A stretch of DNA of 64,000 nucleotides from Deltaproteobacteria bacterium (GTDB lineage Bacteria > Myxococcota_C > UBA6777), in the NCBI GenBank assembly GCA_006226375.1, contig SBHC01000026.1, positions 1-64,000 on the forward strand, read 5' to 3'. Positions within the stretch are counted from its first letter, which is position 1; each line of letters opens with the position of its first letter. The notes under the pieces are model-generated. The model searched no databases. It was given only the letters and a program-made list of their open reading frames with translations, and was not told where the DNA came from. The position numbers and the translations under genes were made by a program. Of this stretch, positions 35,612 to 44,000 are shown piece by piece.

Positions 35612-36583
35612 ATGAGTAAACTGGTTCGCCTAATGATTTCAACGCTGGCTGTTTTTGCCGTGATGCTGGGACTGAGCCTCTCTGCCCACGCACAGCAACT
35701 TGATGATTGTGACAACCTCCCCAAAGTTGCTCAAGGGGAAGGTTATGGGGAGTGCCTCGCCAAATGTTATGCCAAACACTGTGGCACTGCTGGCCTCCGC
35801 TGCCCCACCGTCCAACTCAAAAACCTGTTCAAAGTTCGTTGTCGTGGGAAGTGTCGCGAAATGATGCGTCGCAAACAAGACATGCGTCGGCTCATCACCT
35901 TCTGCCGAGGGTTGAAGGTCGAGCGTGAACGCGCCGCTCGTTATCGCCGTCGGTTGATCCTCCGACATAACATGTGGATGGCGAAGCGCAAGCTCGTCCA
36001 TCGACTTCGTATGCAATACCAGCAAGCCAAAGCCCGACGACAAGCGGCCGCTGCTCGCGCCTACTACCGTCGAATGAATCTGGCCCACGCACAACAGATG
36101 CAGCTCATGCGTGAAAAGATTCAAATGAAAGCCAAGTTTTACATGGCCCGCGCTGCGGTTCGGCATCGTCAACGAATGGAACTTATCAACCAAGTTGGAC
36201 GACTGAAGAAAGACATCATCCAGGCCCGCGCCAAAGGTGACAAGCAACGATTGGAAGCCCTTCGCAAGGTTGTTCTTGCCAAGAACCAAAAGGTGTACGT
36301 GGCTGAGAAGAAAGAGAAGAAGCTCAAAGTTGAGTTTCACAAAGCGAAGGTCAATGAAAAACAGCACGACATCAAAGAAGTGAAGGTCAAGAAAGCCCAG
36401 ATCCAGGAGGCGCAGATCGAAGCCAAGAAAAAGAATGACCAAAAGCGTCTCGAAGATCTCGCCAAACAATTGGGTGAACTCGCCGGCAAGCAGGCTGCGC
36501 TGACCCGTCAAGCAGAAATCGAACGACAAAAGCTGAAGAAAGCCAAGGTCGCTTACGCTTCCGTCAAGCAGAAACCCATGTAA
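35612..36583 (+). CDS. Secreted coiled-coil protein, Cys-rich N-terminus
   Basis: The 323-residue product has a signal peptide (cleavage near SAHAQ). The next 75 residues contain about eight Cys (for example CLAKCYAKHCGTAGLRCP and FKVRCRGKCREMMRR), probably a disulfide-bonded head. The rest is an extended, very basic coiled coil rich in Arg, Lys, Gln and Ala, with many Met residues (RRMNLAHAQQMQLMREKIQM). AAGGAG precedes the ATG by nine bases. In charge and repeat style it resembles the helical blocks of the Cys/His repeat protein near 13-15 kb, but I cannot show homology. Periplasmic or extracellular structural role inferred. Confidence 0.8.
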   Translation: MSKLVRLMISTLAVFAVMLGLSLSAHAQQLDDCDNLPKVAQGEGYGECLAKCYAKHCGTAGLRCPTVQLKNLFKVRCRGKCREMMRRKQDMRRLITFCRGLKVERERAARYRRRLILRHNMWMAKRKLVHRLRMQYQQAKARRQAAAARAYYRRMNLAHAQQMQLMREKIQMKAKFYMARAAVRHRQRMELINQVGRLKKDIIQARAKGDKQRLEALRKVVLAKNQKVYVAEKKEKKLKVEFHKAKVNEKQHDIKEVKVKKAQIQEAQIEAKKKNDQKRLEDLAKQLGELAGKQAALTRQAEIERQKLKKAKVAYASVKQKPM

Positions 36584-36638
36584 GTGGCTTCATGCCTTCC
36601 TCTTCTTGGCTTTGGTTCCCTACTTTATCGAAAGGAGT

Positions 36639-36674
36639 ATGAAGTCAGCATTCCTACACAATCTGGCTTCGTAA
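36639..36674 (+). promoter_or_regulatory. Eleven-codon upstream reading frame with the only good ribosome site
   Basis: AAAGGAG is followed after two bases by an ATG that opens an 11-codon frame (MKSAFLHNLAS) closing with TAA six bases before the lipoprotein start at 36681. The lipoprotein gene has no ribosome site of its own, so its translation may depend on termination of this mini-frame. Confidence 0.4.
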
Positions 36675-36680
36675 GATACA

Positions 36681-37901
36681 ATGAAAAAGTTATCCTTTGT
36701 TGCTCTTCTCGCTTTTGTGCCGATGTTGACCATGTGTCGACCGGCTGATGTTCGTCCCCACTTCAAGAACTGCAACTACAACGGTGCTTCCTCGGGTACA
36801 GTTGTGAAGTTAACCTGTCGCGGAAAAGGCGACAACCACGGCACTGCACTCACCGACGCTCGCAAAGCAGCCGCATTCACTGTGGCTTCCCGTATGCTGA
36901 TGTCCGGTGCAGACCGAGCCAAATTCTCGATGGTTGAACGCCGGTTCTTCCTCGCCCATCGTAACTTTGTACGAAGCTGCACCACCAACGGCACCATCCA
37001 ACAGGACGATGACGGTAGCGTGTTGGTCATGGCCTTCTGCAATGTGGACCGCACCCAGGTGGTTGCTTTCCTCAAGGACAACGGCGTGATCAACCCCCAA
37101 CAGACACGCGAAGATATTGGAAACCCCACTGTCGCAGTCGTCACCAAATGGTCCACGCACGATGCAAGCTGGAACGAGTTGGTCAAGAACTCTGCTTCGG
37201 AATTCCTAACCGCTCGCAAATACAACGCGCTCGACCTCAGCAGCGGCATGAAGAACCTCAAGACCCTGGAACAAAAGATCCTCAAGTCTGACAACATCCC
37301 CATCGACAAGAAGTACCGCGCTGCCATGATGATGGGCGCCGACGTCTACGTCGAACTCGCGGCACGCAACGATATCAAAGGACCCAACGTTCGTGGAGTA
37401 GCAGCCGTGAAGGCCTACGAAACCACCACCGGACGTTTGCTGGGAAGTTCCAGCTCTTTTGGTCGTCAGTACCCCTTGAGCATCGCTGGCGCACAGCAAA
37501 AAACCGTCAAGGAATCCATCCAAAACGCGATGGAAAAGGTGCTGACCCAAGTCATGGGTTACTGGCGTGACGATGTGCCCAAGGGCAACCGTTACTACAT
37601 CACCCTCGCTGGTCAGCTGAACGCAGTGGAAGACATGAGCGATCACATCAACTTGAAGCTCAAGCGCATTCCGAATGTTACCAATGTGAAGTGCCCCACC
37701 ATTACACAACAGCGTATGATCTGCACTTTCCGCTCCAAAGGTGACGTGGCTGAGCTTCGCTTGAACATCAAAACTGCGCTTCGTCGCTCCCCAGGTGTTC
37801 GCTCTGTTTCACGTCGAATTGCAACACGCAAGTTCTTCTTGTTCACGATCAATCACAGCGCTCCATCGGGTAGTCCGGACTCTCTTCCTCCCGGACTGTA
37901 A
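36681..37901 (+). CDS. Lipoprotein with an LPP20/FlgT-like N-terminal domain
   Basis: The 406-residue product has a lipobox LTM-C (Cys19). Residues 40-130 have the pattern of LPP20/FlgT-N domains: a glycine-led strand (TCRGKGDNHGTALTDARKAA) and a helix rich in Ala. The middle part (VAVVTKWSTHDASWNELVKN and ADVYVELAARNDIKGPNVRG) resembles the second FlgT-like domain, and the end carries an ASCH- or secretin-like alpha/beta module (YYITLAGQLNAVEDMSDHIN and MICTFRSKGDVAELRL). Flagellar genes are absent from the window, so a motility role is not supported. A short GC hairpin (AGTCCGG/CCGGACT) lies at its 3' end without a T-run. Confidence 0.72.
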   Translation: MKKLSFVALLAFVPMLTMCRPADVRPHFKNCNYNGASSGTVVKLTCRGKGDNHGTALTDARKAAAFTVASRMLMSGADRAKFSMVERRFFLAHRNFVRSCTTNGTIQQDDDGSVLVMAFCNVDRTQVVAFLKDNGVINPQQTREDIGNPTVAVVTKWSTHDASWNELVKNSASEFLTARKYNALDLSSGMKNLKTLEQKILKSDNIPIDKKYRAAMMMGADVYVELAARNDIKGPNVRGVAAVKAYETTTGRLLGSSSSFGRQYPLSIAGAQQKTVKESIQNAMEKVLTQVMGYWRDDVPKGNRYYITLAGQLNAVEDMSDHINLKLKRIPNVTNVKCPTITQQRMICTFRSKGDVAELRLNIKTALRRSPGVRSVSRRIATRKFFLFTINHSAPSGSPDSLPPGL

Positions 37902-37941
37902 GCCTCTCCCAAACCCTCCCTCCCTCAACCTTGAGAACCCC

Positions 37942-38358
37942 ATGAAACTCTTAACCTTCCTAGTTGACCACTTCCGCTGGGCACCCTTCTCCCAAACTCT
38001 CGAAGACGCTTCCACAGATTACGAAGCCGACGAAGTTGGAGAAGCCGTGGTTGTCTTCCTGCACCTCGAAAAGAACGACATGGTCGAAGACAACTACAAC
38101 AAAGTGTTCCGCAAAACCCTCAAGCACATCAAATGGTTGGCCAACAAAAAGGGCTTCTCTGATGTTGTCCTTCACTCCTTCACACACCTGGGAGGAGATT
38201 CTGCTGAACCCAACGAAGCCGAAGCCTGGATGGAAGCCATGGCCGAACGCCTCGAAAGCACCGGCTACCACGTGAAGATCACACCGTTTGGTTGGTTCTC
38301 TTCCTGGGACATCAGCGTACAAGGTGACAGCCTCGCCAAGGTTTGGAAAGAGTTCTAA
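37942..38358 (+). CDS. Free-standing archaeal-type threonyl-tRNA synthetase editing domain
   Basis: This 138-residue protein matches the N-terminal editing domain of archaeal ThrRS (tRNA_Thr_ED, DTD-like fold) along its whole length. It starts MKLLTFLVDHFRW. The central motif VVLHSFTHLGGDSAEP corresponds to the conserved H-P-F-A-H-L-S segment, and the C-terminal PFGWFSSWDISVQGDSLAK to the archaeal P-F-G-W-Y-K-S-F motif. In archaea this domain removes Ser mischarged on tRNA-Thr. No synthetase domain follows, so it would act in trans or has been reused. The ribosome site is poor; the start is fixed by the family N-terminus. Confidence 0.85.
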   Translation: MKLLTFLVDHFRWAPFSQTLEDASTDYEADEVGEAVVVFLHLEKNDMVEDNYNKVFRKTLKHIKWLANKKGFSDVVLHSFTHLGGDSAEPNEAEAWMEAMAERLESTGYHVKITPFGWFSSWDISVQGDSLAKVWKEF

Positions 38359-38961
38359 CTTTCTAGACGGGCTCCACTGCTGCAAGAAACGGGTAAGGGA
38401 AGTATCACAAGTCCAACCATCAACAATCCACAAATGACGCGGATAACACAGACTGATGGAACGCAGGCTCAATTGATTTGGGTAAGCATATTAGGAAGAA
38501 GGGGATAGCACAAACCTTTTCCACTGAAGACTGGCCGCGCCAAAGTTAAGCAACAAACCCACCTGACATCCAGTTGCCTTCAGGTAATTGATAACCTGTG
38601 ACTCTTCCGTACCACTCAATCAAACCAGAAAACTCTCCCGCCTGTGAATTTTGAGGAGTCTGCAGACAGATGAAGAGCAAACTTTCCTTTTCATAATCCA
38701 CTCCCCCAGCGATTGTTTCCTCCCATAGAAACACTGTTGCAGGTTAAGAAACGAGGTGAAGCAGACCAACCATTTTACCATACAAGTCCAATCCTTAGAA
38801 CACAACACAACGGCAACATACGCAAATTCGATGAGGTTGAAACTTCCAACAAAACGAGTACACTGGAATCAATGCATTTGGACTGATTGTTTCTTGTAGG
38901 AAAACAGCGGTCACCCAAAGGGGTATGGGATACCTAAAACTTGCGGCAGAAGGACAACACA
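38359..38961. other. Gene-poor stretch with a decayed gene
   Basis: This 603-base interval is richer in A and T and lacks an intact gene. It contains a recognisable remnant of a GxxExxY gene on the minus strand (next entry). The motif ATGACGCGGATAACACAG at about 38434-38451 resembles the degenerate CGCGGATAAC-type repeats I recall from the flanks of GxxExxY genes. Confidence 0.5.
38491..38808 (-). pseudogene. Remnant of a GxxExxY-family gene
   Basis: On the minus strand, bases 38607-38491 encode EESQVINYLKATGCQVGLLL followed by NFGAASLQWKRFVLSPSS and a stop. This is the typical C-terminus of GxxExxY proteins (Q-x-x-N-Y-L-K-x-T-G-x-x-x-G-L-L-x-N-F-G). Upstream in the same frame an in-frame TGA at 38622-38620 and an unrecognisable sequence show decay; the conserved GxxExxY head is not found. 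The boundary at 38808 is only the start of the open frame. Confidence 0.6.
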
Positions 38962-39813
38962 ATGACGACACGACGAGATGTACTGCAAATGATGGCGATG
39001 GTTGGGGCTCAAGTGACTGTACCCACAGTGATGGGACTCAACGAAGCCGAAGCCGAGCAAGCCAACCCAGGCAAGTCCAACAACCGTGTGCAGTTGGTTC
39101 GTCGCCCCATCCAAACCTTCAACGTCAGGAAGTCCGAAGACAGAGGGATGGCGAATCATGGATGGTTGCTTGCCAAGCACTCCTTCTCGTTTGCCAACTA
39201 CCGCGACCCCAAACACATGGGATTCCGCTCTCTGCGTGTAATGAACGAAGACAGAATCCAGGCCGGCCGTGGCTTTCCCATGCACCCACACTGGGATATG
39301 GAGATCCTAACATTCATACTGGATGGCGCACTCGAACACAAAGACAGTATTGGTAACGGCTCCATCATTAAGCCCGGCGAAATTCAGAAGATGTCAGCCG
39401 GTAGTGGAATTCGTCACAGTGAGTTTAATCCTTCGAGTGACAAACCCGTCCATCTTTTGCAGATCTGGCTTTACCCAGACAAACGAGGGATCAAACCAGG
39501 CTACCAGCAGCAGGTCATCCCTCAAATTTCAAGCCCCGATCCAGTTCGATTGATTGCCTCTCCCAATGGCGCAAACAACTCCGTCACCATCCAACAAGAT
39601 GCACGGATCTATGCCTGCCGAATGTCCAACAGCCAGCACATGCACTTTGAGGTGAAACCCACACGACATGTCTGGATTCAAGTCGCCAAGGGAAGCGTCA
39701 CCATCAACAAAAAGGTGTTGAAGCAAGGAGATGGTTTTTCAACCAGTGATGTGGGGTGGATTTTTGCGCAGGCCAACCAACAATCCGAACTGTTAGTGTT
39801 CGACCTGGCTTAA
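38962..39813 (+). CDS. Pirin-family protein with a Tat-like signal
   Basis: This 283-residue protein belongs to the pirin (bicupin) family. Metal-ligand motifs are visible: MHPHWDMEILTFILDGALEH with the paired His, and SAGSGIRHSEFN. The characteristic KHSFSFANYRDPKHMGFRS is near residue 75. Unusually for pirins, the start MTTRRDVLQMMAMVGAQVTV has a twin-arginine motif and a short hydrophobic stretch, so it may be exported by Tat. AAGGA is eight bases upstream of the ATG at 38962. Pirins are oxidoreductases, quercetinases or regulators; here an envelope function is possible. It converges on the Cys-rich lipoprotein. Confidence 0.88.
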   Translation: MTTRRDVLQMMAMVGAQVTVPTVMGLNEAEAEQANPGKSNNRVQLVRRPIQTFNVRKSEDRGMANHGWLLAKHSFSFANYRDPKHMGFRSLRVMNEDRIQAGRGFPMHPHWDMEILTFILDGALEHKDSIGNGSIIKPGEIQKMSAGSGIRHSEFNPSSDKPVHLLQIWLYPDKRGIKPGYQQQVIPQISSPDPVRLIASPNGANNSVTIQQDARIYACRMSNSQHMHFEVKPTRHVWIQVAKGSVTINKKVLKQGDGFSTSDVGWIFAQANQQSELLVFDLA

Positions 39814-39831
39814 AGAGAGACGAGGGGTGAG

Positions 39832-40752
39832 TTAGGGGCAGGTTCCTTTCGTTCCGCTTGCATCCGTGCAGGCCTTGCCCGTGGGACATCCAGGTTTGTC
39901 GCAACAGTAGGTAGGCACAATGCCGGGCACACATTTTCCTGTACCTGGTGCACAAAGAAGACCCTGCGTACAGTCACAATCGACCTTGCATCCGGTGGTA
40001 CTGGAAGGTTTGCAACAAATCAATGCCGGGTTTCCACAGGCCAGTGAGTTGTCTTGAACAGTGCCTGGCGCACAGGGTAAGCGAGAGTTCTGGCAAGTAC
40101 CACTGGCTTGCTCACAGCCGTTGTTGGCTGGTTTGCAGTCTTGCGCACAGTTGCATTCGGTTTCACCGTTGCTCGAATCACACTGACCGTCACCACAGTT
40201 CACGCACACAAAGTCCTGTCCGGTGGTTACGCAGCCTGGAGGAGAACCCACGCTTCCTTTCTTAAGCCCCGAACAACACTGCTCCGTGAGCTTGATACGA
40301 GCGCCCAACTTTCCACACCCTGGAGGATTGTCCGTGGGGAGTTGCTCAGGTGGAGTTGGCTCTGAACCTGCATCAGGATTCAACTTCTCTAGCTGTCCCG
40401 GCTCTTGTGACACCTCAGCAGGAGCTTTCTCTTGCTCAGGCTCTTCAACAACAGATGGCTCCTCAGGAACGTTGGGCTCGGCAGGGTCTTTGGGTTCTTC
40501 AGGAGTTTGGGTTACTTCTTCTCCTGGTTCTGTGGAAGATTTTTCTTCACCAGGCTCTGATTGGGTTGGCTCGCCCGCCGCACCTTCATCTCCTTGAGAG
40601 ATATCCACAACCACTTCTTTGCTCGATTCAGAAGAAGATGAACCCTCTTGCCCTCCTTCTCCTGAACCAACAGGTTGACTGCAGCCTGGAGCCCAAGCCA
40701 ACACAACCATCAAACACAACACCAACGAACCAAGTACAAACTTACGACTCAT
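39832..40752 (-). CDS. Cys-rich lipoprotein with an acidic Pro/Glu linker
   Basis: The 306-residue product has a lipobox WAPG-C (Cys24), a linker of about 115 residues that is almost only Glu, Pro, Ser and Val (EPKDPAEPNVPEEPSVVEEP), and then about 150 residues with some 28 Cys. The Cys part contains the motif VNCGDGQCDSSNGETECNC, known from myxobacterial surface proteins (C-G-D-G-x-C-D...E...C-x-x-D-C), and three related units. The design suggests a tether that holds a disulfide-rich domain away from the membrane. GAGGAGG precedes the ATG at 40752. Function unknown. Confidence 0.82.
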   Translation of the reverse strand: MSRKFVLGSLVLCLMVVLAWAPGCSQPVGSGEGGQEGSSSSESSKEVVVDISQGDEGAAGEPTQSEPGEEKSSTEPGEEVTQTPEEPKDPAEPNVPEEPSVVEEPEQEKAPAEVSQEPGQLEKLNPDAGSEPTPPEQLPTDNPPGCGKLGARIKLTEQCCSGLKKGSVGSPPGCVTTGQDFVCVNCGDGQCDSSNGETECNCAQDCKPANNGCEQASGTCQNSRLPCAPGTVQDNSLACGNPALICCKPSSTTGCKVDCDCTQGLLCAPGTGKCVPGIVPTYCCDKPGCPTGKACTDASGTKGTCP

Positions 40753-40908
40753 CAAAACAAATCCTCCTCAGAAAGAACGCTTCCAACTCAAAACTTTGCT
40801 GGACACAAACCGACGTACAAAGTTTAACAACTTGGCCTGCAAAAAGCGAACTGCTACCCTACAATCCAAACTCCATGCAACCTCTACCTACCACAAAGGA
40901 ACGAACGA

Positions 40909-42054
40909 ATGAAACAGTTTGGTCCACTTCATGGGATCACAATCGTGGATTTGACGCGGGTTTTGGCTGGCCCCTTCTGCACAATGGTACTGGCAGATCT
41001 TGGAGCCACCGTGATCAAGGTTGAAATCCCCGAGCATGGCGATGACTCACGTCACTTCGGACCTTTCCTCGGAGAGACTTCGGCTTATTTCATGTCGCTC
41101 AACAGAGGGAAACAAAGCATCGCGCTCGACCTCAAACAACCCAAAGACCGCGAGAACTTCGAAGCTCTCCTCTCCAACGCAGACGTCCTCATCGAAAATT
41201 TCAGACCTGGGACGATGAAACGTCTGGGATATGATTGGATCAGTTTACATAACATGTATCCAGAATTAATCATGGCATCCATCTCAGGATTTGGTCAGAC
41301 AGGCCCAATGTCCAACGAACCGGCCTATGATTTGGTGATTCAAGCGATGGGAGGGTTGATGAGTATAACAGGACAACCCGAAGGACCTCCTACTCGGGTG
41401 GGAACATCCATTGGTGACATTGCCTCAGCGATGTTTGCGTCCAACGGAATCCTAGCGGCGTTGTACCACCGAAGCCAAACATGTGAAGGCTCTTATGTTG
41501 ATATATCGATGTTGGATTGCCAGGTGGCTCTGCTGGAAAACGCCATTGCAAGAACACACACTCAGGGCAACCCTCCACAACCACTGGGAGCAAGACACCC
41601 TTCGATAACACCTTTTGATGCGTTCCAAACCAAAGATGGACCTATCGTGATAGCTTGCGGCAATGATAAGTTATTTCAGAAGCTATGCGATGTGTTAAGA
41701 AGAGAAGAGTTAAAGCTGGATGTACGTTTTGTGACGAATGCAGCAAGAACCGAACATCAGGAGGATTTGAAGGTTGAGTTGGAGTCCACACTCCAGACCA
41801 ACCACAAGGAACACTGGCTAGAACAATTGAAGTTGGAGGGAATACCGTCTGGGCCGATTCAAAACGTGAAGGAAGTGATGGAGCACCCACAGGTTAAGGC
41901 TAGAAACATGATTGTAACGTGCCAGGACCCTGTGGAAGGGGCCGTTCCTATGGCAGGAAACCCCATCAAGATAGAAGGGTTCCCGGACCCAGGCAAACGA
42001 GCCCCAGCCCCCCGGCTAGATCAAGACCGAGAGAAGCTCATTGGAGAGTCTTAG
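40909..42054 (+). CDS. CaiB/BaiF family CoA-transferase (family III)
   Basis: The 381-residue enzyme has the family III signature: GITIVDLTRVLAGPFCTMVL at the start, then LGATVIKVEIPEHGDDSRHF, the active-site region SLNRGKQSIALDLKQP, and the Asp-containing LIENFRPGTMKRLG. These enzymes move CoA between organic acids. Length and motifs are complete. AAAGGA precedes the ATG with normal spacing. It has no metabolic neighbours that would fix the substrate; formyl-, succinyl- and racemase-type members cannot be separated by eye. Confidence 0.93.
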   Translation: MKQFGPLHGITIVDLTRVLAGPFCTMVLADLGATVIKVEIPEHGDDSRHFGPFLGETSAYFMSLNRGKQSIALDLKQPKDRENFEALLSNADVLIENFRPGTMKRLGYDWISLHNMYPELIMASISGFGQTGPMSNEPAYDLVIQAMGGLMSITGQPEGPPTRVGTSIGDIASAMFASNGILAALYHRSQTCEGSYVDISMLDCQVALLENAIARTHTQGNPPQPLGARHPSITPFDAFQTKDGPIVIACGNDKLFQKLCDVLRREELKLDVRFVTNAARTEHQEDLKVELESTLQTNHKEHWLEQLKLEGIPSGPIQNVKEVMEHPQVKARNMIVTCQDPVEGAVPMAGNPIKIEGFPDPGKRAPAPRLDQDREKLIGES

Positions 42055-42064
42055 CCAAATCCAG

Positions 42065-42706
42065 CTATCGAAGCCGCCATAGCATGTCAAACCCAGGGGT
42101 GGTGTTTGCAACGTTACTGTTGTGAGATTCACACCATTGACTGTAGATGTCGGCCTGTTGGTAGGATTGACAAAGGCCATACGTTAGCATCATCCGGTAG
42201 GTTGGTGACTTCACAAATGGACTGGACTGAAGGACAACCCTTCGCCCATTGGGATTGATAGAATGATTGGCTTTGTACAACAGAAGCTCAAGCTTACGTA
42301 GCTTGTTTTGAGACGTAGGCAACGGTGCGACAAACAACAACTTCGCAACGGGGTTTCCTTGACCTGCAAGCAATCGGCTTAGACTTTTTCGTGTCATGGG
42401 TTTTAGCATGGCCGCTTGAGTAAAGACGTTCTTGTTGCTCCGTTTCTCACGAACAACCAGCTTCCAGGAGTCCTGGGTACGGTTCAAGACATTCACAATC
42501 AGCTTGGTGTTCGGCCTCCCGGCAATCAAGAGATTCAAACCATCTTCAAACTTAGGAAGCACTTCTTTGGTGGACTTGGCTTCCACAACAATGGGACCCA
42601 ACACGACTCTCGTCGTTCCGCCGCTCCCGATGGTTTGTGTCGTCGCACAACCCATCAAACCAAGACTCAAACCAACCAATACGATCCATAGGTATCTCTG
42701 TCTCAT
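42065..42706 (-). CDS. Small lipoprotein of unknown function
   Basis: The 213-residue product has a short signal and lipobox LMG-C (Cys20), then a beta-rich domain with LGPIVVEAKSTKEVLPKFED and LIVNVLNRTQDSWKLVVREK. I do not recognise the family. AGGAGG lies five bases before the ATG. It is followed closely by the stop of the CoA-transferase on the other strand and is 33 bases downstream of a DUF4397-like lipoprotein, so the two are likely co-transcribed. Confidence 0.75.
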   Translation of the reverse strand: MRQRYLWIVLVGLSLGLMGCATTQTIGSGGTTRVVLGPIVVEAKSTKEVLPKFEDGLNLLIAGRPNTKLIVNVLNRTQDSWKLVVREKRSNKNVFTQAAMLKPMTRKSLSRLLAGQGNPVAKLLFVAPLPTSQNKLRKLELLLYKANHSINPNGRRVVLQSSPFVKSPTYRMMLTYGLCQSYQQADIYSQWCESHNSNVANTTPGFDMLWRLR

Positions 42707-42739
42707 GGTAACCTCCTAGTAGAGTGCAAGCCGAGCTTG

Positions 42740-43510
42740 CTAAAGGTCCACGAAAGTCTTCCCCTCGGTACGAACATTGTCTTGAAACACCCGGACTTTG
42801 AGCCGGTGTTCATCCTTGCGTGACATTGTACCGTACAACGTGATTGTGTACTGCCCTCCAGGCTCTAGCCGGACAGGCTCCATCGCCAAAAGGACACCTT
42901 GCATTTGCGTTGGAGACAGAACAAACGAATGAGTTGCAGCAGGTAACGTGGTGTAGGAAGAGGCCCCCAAGGCTCCAACGTTGGAGAACAAGGGCGCTCC
43001 GGCAGAGGTAGCAAGTTTGAGATCCAGCCGAATGGAATCAGGTACTGCGTTTGCAAATCGAACCAAAACTTCGTTTGGTCCTAAGGCGTTATCTCCTGGC
43101 GAATCCTGGAGAAGCATCCACAAAAAACTAGTCCCTCGTGGAACCAACAATGCAGTGTATCGTGGGAACAAGTGAAGCGTTTTCGCAACCCGTGCAAGAA
43201 CTCGTTGCTCGTTGAGAGAATCATGGACCTCGAACCAATGATCACCAGAGGGGATTGCCCGGTATCCACTGCTCTCACCGTACCGAATCGTTGAAAACAA
43301 AGAGTTGCGATTTCGCATGACAACCACAGGAGAAGTACCAGGACTCATGTGAAGCATTCGAAGCTCAACAGTATCCCCAGCCGGCTTGGAAGTTTGTTTG
43401 GGATCAGGCCCCTGTCCCGGGTTGTCAAAATCTAACTTGTAACTGCCACAACCCAAGCAAAACCAAATCAAACCGAGGACGCTTATCCATACAAACTTCG
43501 GAAAGTTCAT
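42740..43510 (-). CDS. DUF4397-like lipoprotein
   Basis: This 256-residue lipoprotein (lipobox FCLG-C, Cys21) has two copies of a beta module with the DUF4397 pattern: VELRMLHMSPGTSPVVVMRN with RYGESSGYRAIPSGDHWFEV, then VLVRFANAVPDSIRLDLKLA with SSYTTLPAATHSFVL. DUF4397 proteins are surface or periplasmic and of unknown function. AGGAGG precedes the ATG. It is the first gene of a two-gene lipoprotein unit. Confidence 0.82.
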   Translation of the reverse strand: MNFPKFVWISVLGLIWFCLGCGSYKLDFDNPGQGPDPKQTSKPAGDTVELRMLHMSPGTSPVVVMRNRNSLFSTIRYGESSGYRAIPSGDHWFEVHDSLNEQRVLARVAKTLHLFPRYTALLVPRGTSFLWMLLQDSPGDNALGPNEVLVRFANAVPDSIRLDLKLATSAGAPLFSNVGALGASSYTTLPAATHSFVLSPTQMQGVLLAMEPVRLEPGGQYTITLYGTMSRKDEHRLKVRVFQDNVRTEGKTFVDL

Positions 43511-44000
43511 AGCTAGCCTCCTGTATGATGATGCTAAAGAAGTAACACCCCACAGTAGAAAGATTCATCAAGAACCTTCTACACTAACCAACACTTAACA
43601 GTGTAGTAGTATTCCAACAGAAGTACGTCAATCCTGCGAGGAGAAAAAAGATAGAAGAAAGAAATGCATCGAAAAGATCCCAGAAAAGACCTCTGCAAGA
43701 GAGGGGCTCATCCTGCTGCAAGAGTCCCAACCAAGCAGTGGGCTGGACATATCCGACCGATAAGTCATCCCACGCTCTTGGAAGAAAGAGTGAAGTGTCG
43801 CCCAAGCCTTGGTCTCTCCGCCTTGCTGTGCAGATGATTGGGTTGAAAACTCCACAAACAGAGAAGAAGCGTTGAGCATTCCAAGCCCATACAGCAGGCA
43901 AGTCGTTGGAACCAATCCAACAAAAAGAATCGATTGACACCGTGAGCCGAACCCACTTAAAAGAGTGTCTGAAGTTGAACCCAAACCGCAGAGAGCAAGC
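43511..44000. other. Gene-poor intergenic region before the M20 deacylase
   Basis: I can support no gene here. Two open frames on the minus strand (43584-43940 and 43628-44107) overlap each other, and the larger runs into the start of the deacylase; they lack ribosome sites and family motifs. No terminator or clear promoter is visible. Confidence 0.45.

Noticed and set aside
35639..36529. Large minus-strand frame opposite the coiled-coil protein
   Set aside because: Leu/Phe-rich shadow of a Lys/Gln-rich coding strand; the plus frame has a signal peptide and ribosome site.
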